Positions 33,406 through 44,119 of a stretch of DNA of 64,000 nucleotides are shown piece after piece. Made by a program: the position numbers and the translations under genes. Source of the stretch: Isoetes taiwanensis. Taxonomy: Eukaryota; Streptophyta; Lycopodiopsida; Isoetales; Isoetaceae. Position 1 is the stretch's first letter. Every line of letters starts with the position of its first letter. Below the pieces are notes generated by a model, which searched no databases, had not been told where the DNA came from, and worked only from the letters and a program-made list of their open reading frames with translations. The stretch is taken from assembly GCA_021234155.1 (NCBI GenBank), contig JAJEKV010000064.1, forward strand, positions 4,650,001 through 4,714,000, given 5' to 3'.

Positions 33406-36373
33406 TGTAACACTCTCACTTCATGTGTAAGTTGATAGTTCGTGAGGTTCTGGTATTTTTTCGTGACATGTGGTTGTAGGCGTATGCTGCCACATTTTGG
33501 CAGCATAGAAGAGCTGTGCACACAAACTACATATCTTTGATTGACAATTGTCTAAAACATGTGTGCGAGTACTATAGATATGAAGACTCACATCCTTGAA
33601 GACTACTAAGTAGACACATTGTTGAAGATCCAAGGGAAGGACATTCATTGGAGATCATGCAAGCATAGCAAGGGAGAGAAGATTCAAGAAAAGCAAATTA
33701 GAGCTTGGTATGTGACTAATTTGAAATCATCTTGGCATGAATTCTATTTCACAAGGTTCATTACATGAGTTCACCACCTCAATCCCATCCATGATAGCAT
33801 GCTTGCCTCATAATTCATTTTCTCTTGTCTCACCTTCATTTCCCCCAACAAAAGTTGGCAAATGGCTTTTCTCTAGTCAAAACACACTATTCATATAGCA
33901 TTCATACACCACACACTCACCATATCTCTATCATTTTTAAAAAGCAAAAAATTCCACTCAATTTGGCTTTTCCTATGATCTAGGATCATATTCTCTCTCT
34001 AAAAGTTAAATTAGTGAGAGAAGGTGCACGATTTCCCAAAACAAGCATGAAGAAGTCAAATGACCAAGTTGTTGCATAAGGGACCTAAGTTTATGTGCAC
34101 TAGTGCCAAAATTGTCCACTTCATCATCAAAGTTGCCAAATCATCATCAAAAGATACCATGTACCATCCACATCATCATCAAGTATGCCATGTCATCATA
34201 TACATGTCACCTTCCATAAATTTCCCTTCTTCAAAATATTTGACCTAAGAAAAATCATTTTGATACTTAAGGTGACATGTCATCATTCCATTGTGCCACA
34301 ACATTACTAAATGCCTCCACATCATCTTATACATGTCATTCACATCATTTCCACCTCATAAAAAGTTTTGACTAGAAAAAAGACATTTTGCCACCTTGCT
34401 CGACACATCATCATTCCATAATGCCATGTCATCATCCATTTGCCAAATCATCCTACCAACTTGCCACATCATCAACTTGACTGCCATTTTGAGCCAAAAA
34501 GTCAAATGTCCTTTTTTGCAAATAGATTCTCCTGTGTCATAGAGCATCAAAATGATTCCTTGTGGAAAAAAGAATTTTTGAAAAAGACCATGTTTTGACC
34601 TTCATTTTTGAGTTCTTGGGATTCGCACCAAGCTTTAAAAAAAAAAAAAAATTCCTACCCCCCTCCCCCCCCCAGTCTCTCACCCATCCAATCTCCCCCC
34701 TGCCACGTGGTACACCCGGGCGTGTGGGCGGTAACGGACTGAATCCCACATGGGCATAGCACGTTCGATTTAGTTATTAAAGATTTTTTATGCCTTATAT
34801 ACCTTGTCTGCTTTTCTGCAAAATTCATGTGAGATATCTCGACCAAAAATCTCAAGAACCCTAAAATTCTTCATGCCAAGATCTGGATTGTTTGAACGAT
34901 TTAACCATCATGGCCAAATGCTCCGGATTGATGTATTCTAAGCCAAGAACTCTCAAATTAAGCAAAAAGACAAAGATCTGAGCCAAATTTGCTAAGAACA
35001 GGCCGAAACAGGGGATTATGAAAAAGGGGATTGTTTACAGAGATTTTTTGAGAGCTTTGGGCGCAAGAAGTGATCGAGATTCTTCTTTTAGCGACCGGTT
35101 TGACTGACAGCTGCTTGAACCCGTCTTTTGGATTACCTAAGGCAATCTGCTTATTTGCTATTGTGAAGACTCTTGATCCTGTGCCCAAGACATCAGAGCT
35201 TGGGATTCCTTTGAATGACTGTATGATGATCCTATGAATGAAAATCCGCATGTTCAACTTGCATTCCACATTTCAAACAAGATAGATTAAAAAGGTAAAA
35301 GTGATATCTGAAGATAATTTATTTGTTTCAAGCACACCATATTTCAAGTTGCATCACACTCTGCTCTATGAACAAAGATCAGTATAAAAAATTAGATTAA
35401 ACTGCCTCTAGTGTCAATTTATGAGTTGCATTTGGCAAATTCCAGCTCTACATATTAGGTAATGCTTAAATAGGGAGTTATCAAAACAAGTAGAAAGCAT
35501 TGAAACTCAGGAAATTTGTCAAAAACAATTTGCCATAGTATGTCTTCTAAATTTTGCAAACTATTGCTTTTTTAGTCAAAAAATCTTCCAGATTGGAGAT
35601 TGTAGCTTTGATTTTTTATCATACAAATTGTTCTCCCTTGTTTGCACACATTTGAAAGGTGTTAAGAATTGTCAAAAGTCAAAAGAGACCAGTTTAGATC
35701 GATCTTTAAAAAACTTGCTTGCTGTTTTGGCCTGTGACAGTCTGTTTGCAAAGAAATTGAATTTCAGGTCATACTGGCACATCTCTTTGCAAAAATAGTA
35801 GTTGATCCTTGTGTGCACATCTGTCAGAGATGGAATCAACTGACAGAACTTGAAAAAGACTCATATCCTGAGAAATAATGAAACTTCTGAGCATACTAAA
35901 GCACAAGAGAATCATGAGACCTCTGCAGCAGTGCCAGGAGTGAGTATTTAGCTAATGTAGGTATGCCTTGCCACTACTTTGAGTTAAACATGCCAATTCC
36001 TCCTCCTACATTTGATCCAAGCATGAATGCTAATAATTTCTTGAAGACTTTTGAGGAATACTATTAGGAATATGGACACAAAAAAGGATGTAAGTTCTCT
36101 GAATTCAAGAAATGCTTCAAAAATGATGAAGTAAGAGCATGGTTGGAATAGGTCATGAGCTTAGGTGCTAATTCATGGGATGAAATAGTTCAGAAATTCT
36201 TGGCAAGATTTGGTAAGCTACTTGATCCCCAAGATCTGATCTTTGAGTTGCAAACCTTTCACATTAAACATGTTGAGAGTGTGCATCAATATGTTGAAAT
36301 GTTTAATCTTTATCTTGTCAAATGCCAAGTCAATCAAGTACCTAATCATACTTTGCATCTGATAGCTTCATAG
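33406..36373 (+). mobile_element. LTR-retrotransposon remnant (copy 1): leader and gag
   Basis: The 33790-35862 stretch is matched by 44810-45805 plus 50335-50700, apart from a deletion of about 690 bp in the second copy (34168-34851 missing). A gag-like frame follows at 36000-36373. A possible LTR start is TGTAACACTC at 33406. I could not find the matching LTR end or a primer-binding site. The unbroken GTAGAAAG at 35490-35497 is the empty site for the hAT insertion seen in copy 2. Confidence 0.65.
36000..36373 (+). pseudogene. Retrotransposon gag fragment
   Basis: Reads FLKTFEEYY, then EFKKCFKNDEVRAWLE and, after an in-frame stop, SLGANSWDEIVQKFLARFGK followed by HIKHVESVHQYVEMFNLYL. The A..W....W.E....F...F block is the Ty3/gypsy-type capsid domain (retrotrans_gag). 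Two stops interrupt it, and the nucleocapsid knuckle is not reached before homology ends at 36373. Confidence 0.75.
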
Positions 36374-37026
36374 TCCCACTGCATCCAACAACCAGATTAG
36401 TAGCATACATATATGCTAATAACACATCATGTTCCATGCAATCTCATCCGCATACAGTGCCTACTCCGGTTCTAATATGCCACCCGGGCTGATCAGGCCC
36501 TGCTGCCAATACGGGCGGGGTTTGCCTCATGTGTACACACCCATCCACGCTGCGTCCAGCACTGGAGGACCACTTTTAGCCATGTAGCGCGACAAAGAAT
36601 CGAGCCAGGATAACAATGCCCGATGTCACGCACAAACACAACCGCAAGTCCATGCATCGCACATGGACCCCGGCCCCCGGAGATTATGCACTTATGCAAT
36701 ATTTTTACTAGCTTTACATGTTCTCATAACCACATTTCCTAGACATCATCATACATGATGGTAATGCCAGCTAAAATAGCTCATATGCATAACCTATGCA
36801 TTATCTTTTACATGTGCATCACAAATTCCATACCCGTGCCACATTAGCATATCACATACATTCATATGGGTACAATGAAATAAATATGTAAAATAACCAT
36901 GACCACATAATATTCCCAATGCTACCTTTAGTTCCATTTTAACAAGCTTGGGTCATAGATTTTCCTAGATTTAAGTCTAGCTGCAACTATAAGTGCTCCC
37001 AATTTCATTCCCGACAAATTCAGGCC
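36374..37026. other. Spacer, nothing recognised
   Basis: About 650 bases with a GC-richer core (36470-36690) and no reading frame above 70 codons. No similarity to other parts of the window was noticed. Confidence 0.5.
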
Positions 37027-37096
37027 ACTGCTTCTGCCTATTCTGAGCCACTGCTTCTGCCTATTCTCGCAATGGCTCAGAATAGGCAGAAGCAGT
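37027..37096. repeat. Fold-back junction
   Basis: 37027-37049 and 37074-37096 are perfect 23-base inverted repeats, and 18 bases of the left arm are repeated directly at 37050-37067. The right arm includes the first codons of the gypsy fragment, so a piece of that coding end was copied in reverse at the breakpoint. Confidence 0.9.
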
Positions 37097-37557
37097 ATGC
37101 AAACAAAAGGCGTAAACCTTTGGAATTCGCTCAGGGCCAGTATGTATTCTTAAGGATTAATCCTAAGCAGAGCTCGTTGGCATTTAAGAGTGCGGGAAAG
37201 TGGGCTCCAAGATATGCAGGGCCTTTTAAGATATTGGAACGCATCGGCAAGGTCGCTTACAGGTTGGAATTACCTTCGCATGTTAGGGTGCATAATGTGT
37301 TCCATGTGAGCAATTTGAGGAAGTACGTCTTTGATCCGTCGCATATGCTTGCCGACGATGATTTGGTAAGCAGGGATAAATTTTTGTATCCCCGACCAGA
37401 ACGTATCTTGCAAACGGAGACACATAAGCTTCGAAGATGGAAAATCACAAGATTTTTGGTTCAATGGTCAGGTTGTCCAATCGAAGACGCAACGTGGGAA
37501 GATTCAAAGTGGATTCTTCGTCAATTTCCTGAGCTCGCCCATGAGAACATGGGTTAA
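37072..37557 (+). pseudogene. Ty3/gypsy chromovirus integrase C-terminus and chromodomain
   Basis: An open frame of 161 codons. KWAPRYAGPFKILERIGKVA (about residues 43-62) is the GPY/F module of integrase, HNVFHVSNLRKY (73-84) follows, and PERILQTETHKLR...FLVQWSG...ATWED (108-145) is the chromodomain that directs chromoviruses to heterochromatin. The aromatic W of VQWSG and the TWED motif are present. The frame runs to a natural stop just before the polypurine tract. Protease, reverse transcriptase and the integrase core are missing, because the element is cut at the fold-back junction. Confidence 0.92.
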
Positions 37558-37562
37558 AGATT

Positions 37563-37574
37563 TGAAGGGGAGAA
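37563..37574 (+). promoter_or_regulatory. Polypurine tract of the gypsy element
   Basis: TGAAGGGGAGAA lies six bases after the stop codon and directly before the TG of the LTR. Confidence 0.8.
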
Positions 37575-38180
37575 TGTAACGAGCTTGGCGGGTTAGCAGA
37601 CGTTGACGTAAGTAATTTAATATAATTTAGCATAATTAAGGGACCATTAAACTGACATTGGAGTGGGAAAATACATACATGGTATGTATTTGGTGTTTAT
37701 ACAGGAAGTTTATAAATACTAAATTGTAGAGGAATTGGGGTTTTTGCTCTGAGGCAAACTCTCTGAGGAGGGGCTTCTGTGAAGGAGATTTGGAGTGTCA
37801 GCAGTACAATTGTAAAGACAACTGGTGGTTGATAGCTTACACCGGGGATGATAGTATGCTTAAGTGATTGCTTAAGTAATTCAGGTTAAGAGTTCATTAT
37901 GAAAATGATAGGATGCAATTTATAGGTAATATTTTAATGGGAGAATTGGTATCGTAATATTTTTGAAGCTGAAGGTTATGGTGTGTTAAGAAAAGGAAGA
38001 GCCATAGAGGCAGATTGAACGAGAGGATAAACAAGGGATGTTCAGATTAATACATTAAGGAAAAGAAGACAGAAGGAAGAAGAAGATTGTAGTTCTTGTA
38101 ATTAGATGTGGCAGGTAGCCCTGACCTCGTGACCAGAATAGGGCCTGAAGCAGGCCGGATTGGGCTGGAACATGGCGAAA
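37575..38180 (+). repeat. 3' LTR start of the gypsy element
   Basis: Begins TGTAACGAGC after the purine tract. A TATAAATACT box at 37711 fits an LTR promoter. The LTR end cannot be fixed, since no second LTR copy is in the window. It may extend through the hairpin region at 38.2-38.5 kb. Confidence 0.65.
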
Positions 38181-38229
38181 TTACTATAGGAGGAGGGATT
38201 TAAATGTTAGCAGCCCAAACAAACCCTGA

Positions 38230-38410
38230 TTTGCAGCCGAGCTGCCATAGCTGGAGCGGTAGAACGGCTCCAGCTGCCATAGCTGGAGCGGTTCTACCGC
38301 TCCAGCTATGGCATAGCTGGAGCTGCCATAGCTGGAGCTGCCATAGCCGAGCTGCCATAGCTGGAGCTGCCATAGCCGAGCTGCCATAGCTGGAGCGTTT
38401 CTACCGCTTC
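38230..38410. repeat. CCATAGCTGGAGC repeat with a perfect hairpin
   Basis: Units of GAGCTGCCATAGCTG recur about eight times. 38277-38292 and 38296-38311 are perfect 16-base inverted repeats with a three-base loop, and longer imperfect pairings surround them. The CCATAGC core is shared with the minisatellite at 6.0 kb. Confidence 0.88.
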
Positions 38411-38444
38411 AGCTATCCCCGATTGGGGTTATTAAATAAATTAA

Positions 38445-38512
38445 TGGAAACCCTTCCGGGGTTTTATGTGGAAACCCTTCCGGATTTCCATTGAACCCCG
38501 GAAGGGTTTCCA
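38445..38512. repeat. Hairpin of the GGAAACCCTTCC family, copy 1
   Basis: 38445-38463 and 38494-38512 are perfect 19-base inverted repeats around a 30-base loop. The same arms build the hairpins at 41.33 and 41.54 kb. Confidence 0.9.
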
Positions 38513-38639
38513 CTAAAAATAGAAATTTTTGGGGGAAGATATCCGCCATTCATTAATGATAGAATTAAATTCTCAACACTGCTATTTTTGAGGAAGCTTT
38601 TTCAGAAGATTTTTTTTTCTTCCTACTGCTACCTCTCCG

Positions 38640-38760
38640 GTGATTCTTTTCTGAAAGTGGCGATTCAGGAAGAAGCGTTTCGGCGATTTAGGATTCCAGG
38701 AAGTGTTTCAGTTTGAGTTGGGATTTAGAATTCACGGAAGTGTTTCTGTGGTGATTAAGA
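38640..38760. repeat. Imperfect repeat in a probable 5' UTR
   Basis: Three diverged units of GGCGATTTAGGATTCCAGGA followed by AGTGTTTC. It lies just upstream of a splice-like site and may be leader sequence of the following gene. Confidence 0.5.
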
Positions 38761-38812
38761 AGTCAAAAGTTTAGAAGACGGTTTCTGGTTTCTGGAGTTT
38801 TGCTTCAAAAGG

Positions 38813-39193
38813 TAAGCAATTTTCTTGTCGGATTTAGAGTTTATAATCTTTGGCCCTTCGATCTTGGAAAGAGTTGAAGGCTTTGGTGCAACGCCTGGAA
38901 CTGCATGACAGAATTGGTGGGCATATATCGCACAATATCTAGGATCCGGCCTCCTTTGCATGGCGTTGGCTATGGCTGGGCCTTTCGATTCATCTATTCA
39001 TGGCATTGGCATTCACCTGCGGAATTGGAATTAGCTCAATCTGTTAACTTTCTTTCTTTTTGGTTATTCGCATCTTTTTATTTGCACTTTCCGAAGCTTG
39101 ATGCGAATAAACCGGCTTGCCAGGTTTTTTGAAGATCAAAGAGCATGATTTTTGGGCTCTGATCAGTTTCAATTGATCCCAATTACGTTTTAG
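38813..39193 (+). other. Probable intron
   Basis: AAAAG|GTAAGC at 38813 and TACGTTTTAG ending at 39193 make a good plant donor and acceptor around an AT-rich 381-base stretch. The ATG of the following frame is 26 bases after the acceptor. Confidence 0.45.
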
Positions 39194-39218
39194 ATTGGAA
39201 AAGGAAAAAGCAGAGGAG

Positions 39219-39710
39219 ATGGATAATGTTCAGTGCATCGCAGATTGGTTAGCAACATATAAAAGCTTTTCAAATCCTGCACTGGATGATGTGTATGAAA
39301 CATCTATGCATCTTACACATGAAATAAATGAAGAAGCTGGATCCTTGAGAAAATCAGACGATATTCAAAAGAATTGGGCTTCTCCAAAATCAGTGCTTCA
39401 GGGCATTGCTTCTCCGGGAAGATCAGACCAAAATTCAAATCAAAACTGTGCTCATCATTCCCTTGACAAGGTTAAGGAAGAAAGCAGTAATGCAGAGTCA
39501 AGTTCAGAGTTAGTTTCTAGTTCTGATGATGAGTATGCACCCTCGAAGAAGAGAAGTTATGAGTTAATTTCTAGTTCCGATGAAGATCATCCCCAGTCAA
39601 CTAAAAAAAGTGCTGGGATAATATCATCTGATGAAGAAAGTCCTGCAAAATCGGCAGAGGCGAGATTGGAGGCAAAGGCAAATTCGACAGAGACAAATCC
39701 TCCAGATTGA
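39219..39710 (+). CDS. Serine-rich acidic protein, unknown function
   Basis: The frame is open from 39195, but the first ATG is at 39219, giving 163 residues. The N-terminal 60 residues are helical and acidic (CIADWLATYKSFSNPALDD). The C-terminal part has three repeats of SSELVSSSDDEYAPSKKRS, ELISSSDEDHPQSTKKS and GIISSDEESPAK. SSSD(D/E)(E/D) clusters are typical casein kinase 2 sites and KKRS/TKKS are basic patches, so a nuclear protein is possible. No known domain. It is one of the few frames here without a transposon signature, but a first ORF of an unknown element is an alternative. Confidence 0.5.
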   Translation: MDNVQCIADWLATYKSFSNPALDDVYETSMHLTHEINEEAGSLRKSDDIQKNWASPKSVLQGIASPGRSDQNSNQNCAHHSLDKVKEESSNAESSSELVSSSDDEYAPSKKRSYELISSSDEDHPQSTKKSAGIISSDEESPAKSAEARLEAKANSTETNPPD

Positions 39711-39719
39711 TTTGAATGC

Positions 39720-39815
39720 AAATTTAGGCAAATTTAGAATGCATTGACTTGCTCTGTAATTTAGAATGCTTTGATTTGCTGTGTAATTTAGAATGCTTTG
39801 ATTTGCAATGTTTGT
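39720..39815. repeat. Short tandem repeat in the 3' flank
   Basis: Three units of AATTTAGAATGCTTTGATTT type follow the stop codon of the serine-rich protein. They may be part of its 3' UTR. Confidence 0.7.
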
Positions 39816-39899
39816 TTTAAGTTTGATGTTGGTAGAGGCAATTTTGATTTATACTGTTTTCTTAAAGTTTGAAATTGGCAGAGGCATAGGTGGGCGGGT

Positions 39900-40590
39900 T
39901 TTAAATCTTACGAGGGCCTGTTTTTGAGCTGCAGCTTGGAACACAAAACAAGGTTAGACAAATTTCTCCATCTCGTCCATTATAGCTATTTTTGGATGCA
40001 ATTAGGAGATAAACCATTGCATCTAGTTCCTTCAAGATTAGCTTAATTCCAACGAATAAATTTTGAATCCTTTTCATCTTGAATGCTTGAAGGTGAAGCG
40101 CATTTATCAATTGGGCAGATCATCAATCCTTGGCGAAGTTTTTATTTCCATTAAAAAAAATATTAGAAACACTTGGGTTTTGGAGCGATCAAACCCAAAA
40201 CTTTACATGTAACAAGTTTATATATTAATGCAAAAGCACTCCAAGTGCAATTTTATTGCATCTCTATTTCTTTTCATCATGTAAATAGTCATGGCAATAA
40301 GAAAAGCTTCATGGTGTTCTCTAGCGAAATAGATAGAAGGGCTGAACATATTAAGCCTTCTATATCCACTTAAATAGATGCTACCTTGAACGATCTTAGC
40401 GCACAGTCATAAACTAAATGTGAACTAGCAAATCTCATTTACAATTATGATTTGTCTGATTGGAAGTTCTTGTATGTTGTCATTGTGCTTAAAATTTGCT
40501 AGGGTTTAGGGTTTTCTTTGTAATAAGAGTCTTTCTCAAGTATTTCAAATAAATTACCTGCTTATGGTTCTTTTGTAATCTATTCATACA
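39900..40590. other. Spacer, nothing recognised
   Basis: AT-rich, short frames only. A CAG acceptor-like end (TTCATACAG) at 40588-40591 precedes the open segment that follows. Confidence 0.4.
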
Positions 40591-40591
40591 G

Positions 40592-40828
40592 ATATGGCAG
40601 GATTAGGGACGAGGAGGACGAGGCGGCACGCGAGAGAGAGAGGGAGAGGAGCCGCCTTTGTGGTCAGGACAGATGTGCCAGGGCAGAGTATCTAGTATCC
40701 CAGCAGGAGACACGCTTTACAGCTAGAGTCCACAGATGGGTAGTGGCAGAGTGGGAGGACATTGAGAGGACATACTCGCAGGAGGAGTTAGCTGCGAGAT
40801 ACCCACAGGGAGGACCACGTTGGTAGAC
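40592..40828 (+). other. Open segment without start, R/E-rich
   Basis: 79 codons without an ATG, reading DEEDEAARERERER, then RLCGQDRCARAEYLVSQQET and RTYSQEELAARYPQGG before a stop at 40826-40828. It could be a terminal exon after the acceptor-like CAG. Another frame has an ATG at 40594 but only 34 codons. Unknown. Confidence 0.3.
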
Positions 40829-41326
40829 ATAGTGCAGGCGCTCACTAGGGTGCGCGATGAGGGTTTACAGGTTTCTTTTATAGGTTGGATGGAATTGGTT
40901 TAACCCTTCATCGCAGATCCGAGGAGAGCGAGAAGTCCTCTCCTCTGCTATTGCGTTATTGTATGCATTGTGGCTTTCTCATAACAAGGCCAAGGGTTTA
41001 TGACTCATATGTATCAAAACACTTGTCACATTTATCAAGTACTTGAGTTTGCTTACATTTATCAAATACTTAAGTTTGTTCTTTCATGTTACATTTATCA
41101 TTTACTTAAGTTTGTTTCTTTTTTTCTTTTGGTCGCAAGAATATTTAACAAAGACAAAGGTTATGCAATAGAGATTATGTAGAGCATAGTGCCATGATGC
41201 AACATAATAGAGTGCAACTTCACACGTACGCACTATCGAGTTTCTAACTGCATGTGGAAACCTAAACTATTTTCCTCCTCATGTGGAACCCTAACCTGTT
41301 TTCCTCATTTTGTGGAAACCCTTCTA

Positions 41327-41378
41327 TGGAAACCCTTCCCAATTTCCATTATGCAAGGAAACTGGGAAGGGTTTCCAC
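41327..41378. repeat. Hairpin of the GGAAACCCTTCC family, copy 2
   Basis: TGGAAACCCTTCCCAATTTCC near the left end pairs with GGAAACTGGGAAGGGTTTCCA on the right, with one mismatch and a short loop. The surrounding 41260-41330 has further direct copies of GTGGAAACCCT. Confidence 0.85.
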
Positions 41379-41542
41379 TCAAAATTTGAATTTTGATCAA
41401 ATTTTGAATGACGTGCGCTCGATGGACATGCGCCTTAATGTCGGGCGTCCGTGTGGAAAGGCGTGAGCCATCAAGGCTCACGTGTGTGAATATTTAAAAA
41501 AAAAATTAATTTTGTGGAAACCCTTCCGGAAATTTAATTTTG

Positions 41543-41683
41543 TGGAAACCCTTCCGGCTTTCCATGGAAACCCTTCCGGGTTTTAGTGGAAACCCCTTCC
41601 CTTCCGAGTTTTAGTGGAAACCCTCCGGAAGGGTTTCCACTAAAACCCGGAAGGGTTTCCATGAAAAGCCGGAAGGGTTTCCA
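41543..41683. repeat. Large hairpin of the GGAAACCCTTCC family, copy 3
   Basis: 41543-41595 and 41631-41683 are 53-base inverted repeats with one mismatch and a 35-base loop. Extra direct units flank it on both sides (41514-41530, 41684-41705). Transcribed, it would give a long double-stranded RNA stem of the size cut by Dicer-like enzymes. Confidence 0.92.
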
Positions 41684-41762
41684 TTAAAACCCGGAAGGGT
41701 TTCCGTGGGAGGCCAACCCAAATCGGGCGTACTTAGAACCATCGCATGAGGTAAGTGACAGA

Positions 41763-42203
41763 ATGAGTCTTATGACATTTGGAGATAGTGCAAGCATCAG
41801 GGCTACCAAATGGTATACCAACATACAAAAGCATGAAGAACAAAAAAGAATACAAGCCCTCGCTTGTTGTACCAATAGTCCCGCAGAGCTTTTCCTGCGG
41901 GCGAAATCCGGGCCGATCCCAGGCGAAATCCGGGCCGATCCCAGGCTGATTACTCACGCCGATGATGCTGGGCAACAGCGATCTGCCAGATCATGGTTGG
42001 GCCTGTCAGACAGGACCCAGGAAGCGATTCCAAAGATGGAAGCATCTACTATTATCTGGCACCATCAAGAAGGGAGACAAGGAAGTGGGCAACACTTTGG
42101 CAGAGGACAGTCAATTGAACGGAATGTTGATCAGGAGCAGAGGTTCCAAGAAGTAACTCGCACAGAGGTGAGAGAGCAAAGTCTCCATACCATTTCTTTG
42201 TAG
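41763..42203 (+). CDS. Hypothetical 146-aa frame
   Basis: ATG-led frame with no recognised domain (FGDSASIRATKWYTNIQKHE; EQKRIQALACC). It includes a 22-base direct repeat, GCGAAATCCGGGCCGATCCC twice at 41899-41944. Gene status is doubtful, since a minus-strand frame overlaps it. Confidence 0.25.
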   Translation: MSLMTFGDSASIRATKWYTNIQKHEEQKRIQALACCTNSPAELFLRAKSGPIPGEIRADPRLITHADDAGQQRSARSWLGLSDRTQEAIPKMEASTIIWHHQEGRQGSGQHFGRGQSIERNVDQEQRFQEVTRTEVREQSLHTISL

Positions 42204-42354
42204 GATCGGACCTCCAAGGTGGCACCATCAATCTCATAAGGGCGCAAGTACCACACCGATCCCAATCTGCAATGCATCATGATCAGGGGAAGCAGGCTGC
42301 AGGCTCTGTTTTGACAGCAGAAAGAAGAACATTTCTGCAAAAATAGGGCACGAA

Positions 42355-43700
42355 ATGTGGCTTTTCGTACCTAGGGTTTCCTTTTTTACAGTTATCTTTA
42401 GCTGGACGGATTGCTGGCGCTCAGATCGGCTCCGCCCTATCAGGTTGTATTCTATGGTGAAGATCTTTAGTGGAGGTTATTTTCCAGAAATATCCTCACT
42501 GTTATGGGCTGATCGTGCATGCAAAATGAAAGTGAGTTTCCCTTTTCCACTATTTCTGAAAATACTTGCGGGATTCAGCGTTTACACCGTTGATCTTTCT
42601 GATCCAGTTGTGTATAAATAGGATGTGTTCCTTTTCTGCTTATTTGCTTATCATACCAGGCGACATTAGCCTGCTTAGACTTGCTGCATTTGCACTTAGT
42701 TTTTATGTCACCTTTGTGCTTTCGATGGGTAAAACAGAAGGTGCGACCAACAAGGGCTTTACAAGATCTAAGCTCTTGGATTTGATCAAGAGAGCAGGCC
42801 TTGATCTGGCTGCTCTTTGCAGAATGGAAGGGGAAAGCTTTGCTCAGCCCACTAAGTTGTTTTTGGAAAAGATTGTGGAGAAATATCATTTGGCTGCTCC
42901 TGCACCTTTACCAGCAATCAAAAGCAATCTCGGAACTACTTCTTCCCTTGGTGTTAAATTTTTTTTCCTAGTGCTGTGGATGGAACCAGCAAGTTATTAT
43001 TCTGCCCTGAGATTACTAGTATTGCTGACACTCCTGAAGTTCAAGAAAACAATGACAACAGTCTAGATGTAGCTGGTGCTGACGAAATTTTCTTCTTCGA
43101 GCCTAATCAGGTCCTTTGCATAGCTTCTATTTGGAGTTGGCACACTTTTATTTCCTAGCATATTCTTGGAATCTTTAAAAATGTATTGCTAATTATCTAT
43201 GTATTCTGGTTTAAGTTAATGTTTGGTGAAGGGCGAAGAGCCGAGTGAAATTATTGCTTACCTATCAGTGAAATTATTGCTTACCTGTCAGTGCTTGTGT
43301 CATTACCCAGCATATGGCTAATCGATGCATGGTTTACTGCAGGTAACCTATTTCACTTCTCCAAATTATGCTTTCAAGCTTTGGATAATGGGTTGTTACA
43401 ACAAGGATGGTGCTGTCTATTGCTGCAGTATGCTTCCTGAAATTTCTACTCTGTTTTTATTAAATGTGCTCTGATTTACATTCAGAATGGTAAGCAAATC
43501 ACATTTTCATTGGCTACTCTGATGGAATTTCCTTTGACCTTGGCAAATATAAGTGTCATCAAGTTTCTTTCAAGAACTTGACGTTATTGGAACTGGAACT
43601 GATGATTTGTACTATCCATCTTTTGACTTCTGTGGATCTCGCGTGTTCCTTATTTCTAGAGATAGGCCAGTGTGCTGGTGTTATTGGCCACGTTGAATGG
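42355..43700 (+). pseudogene. Exon-like pieces of an unrecognised gene
   Basis: Four plus-strand stretches look coding. 42355-42531 ends FPEISSLLWADRACKMK at a good donor (AAA|GTGAGT). 42725-42960 reads GKTEGATNKGFTRSKLLDLI, then KRAGLDLAALCRMEGESFAQ and TKLFLEKIVEKYHLA. 42976-43110 reads SKLLFCPEITSIADTPEVQE, then GADEIFFFEPNQ before a donor-like CAG|GT. A further stretch at 43343-43430 after TTTACTGCAG reads YFTSPNYAFKLWIMGCYNKD. I recognise none of them. Introns, T runs and frame changes suggest a gene or a retained gene fragment, more likely host-derived than transposon. Confidence 0.35.
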
Positions 43701-44119
43701 TATGTATTGTAATTATCAGTCAATTAGAGAAGCTAGATCTAGTAGTAAAGCACTTACTAGAGCAAAATTCTGAGTTGGCTGCCAAAAAAAATGCTCACCA
43801 AGTGGGGTTTTGTGTATCTGATTTGTTTTTCGATGTCAGCTCATAGTTGGCAGGCTATAAGGAATGACTAATGTACTGATCTTTGATCTCTTAATAGACT
43901 GATTTACTGACTTGTTCTTTCTATATTCGTGGTCTTGGTATTAAGAAATTGCATATAATTTTCAGTTTCTCTCTCTTTTTTTATTTTTTTATTTTTTTAT
44001 TTATGGAACATAATTTGTTTTATAGAATCCACATCCAATTCCGTCCTATCTGCATTCAAATCTACATCTTCATATGCTTTATTATCTTGATCTAAGTAAA
44101 CTACAAAATAAAACTACAA
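43701..44119. other. AT-rich spacer, nothing recognised
   Basis: A T/ATTT-rich stretch (43975-44000) and no coding potential. Confidence 0.45.

Noticed and set aside
41684-41975. Minus-strand Copia RNase H/integrase remnant
   Set aside because: Some text looked similar, but none of the ADIFTK, YADW or related Copia motifs could be found.
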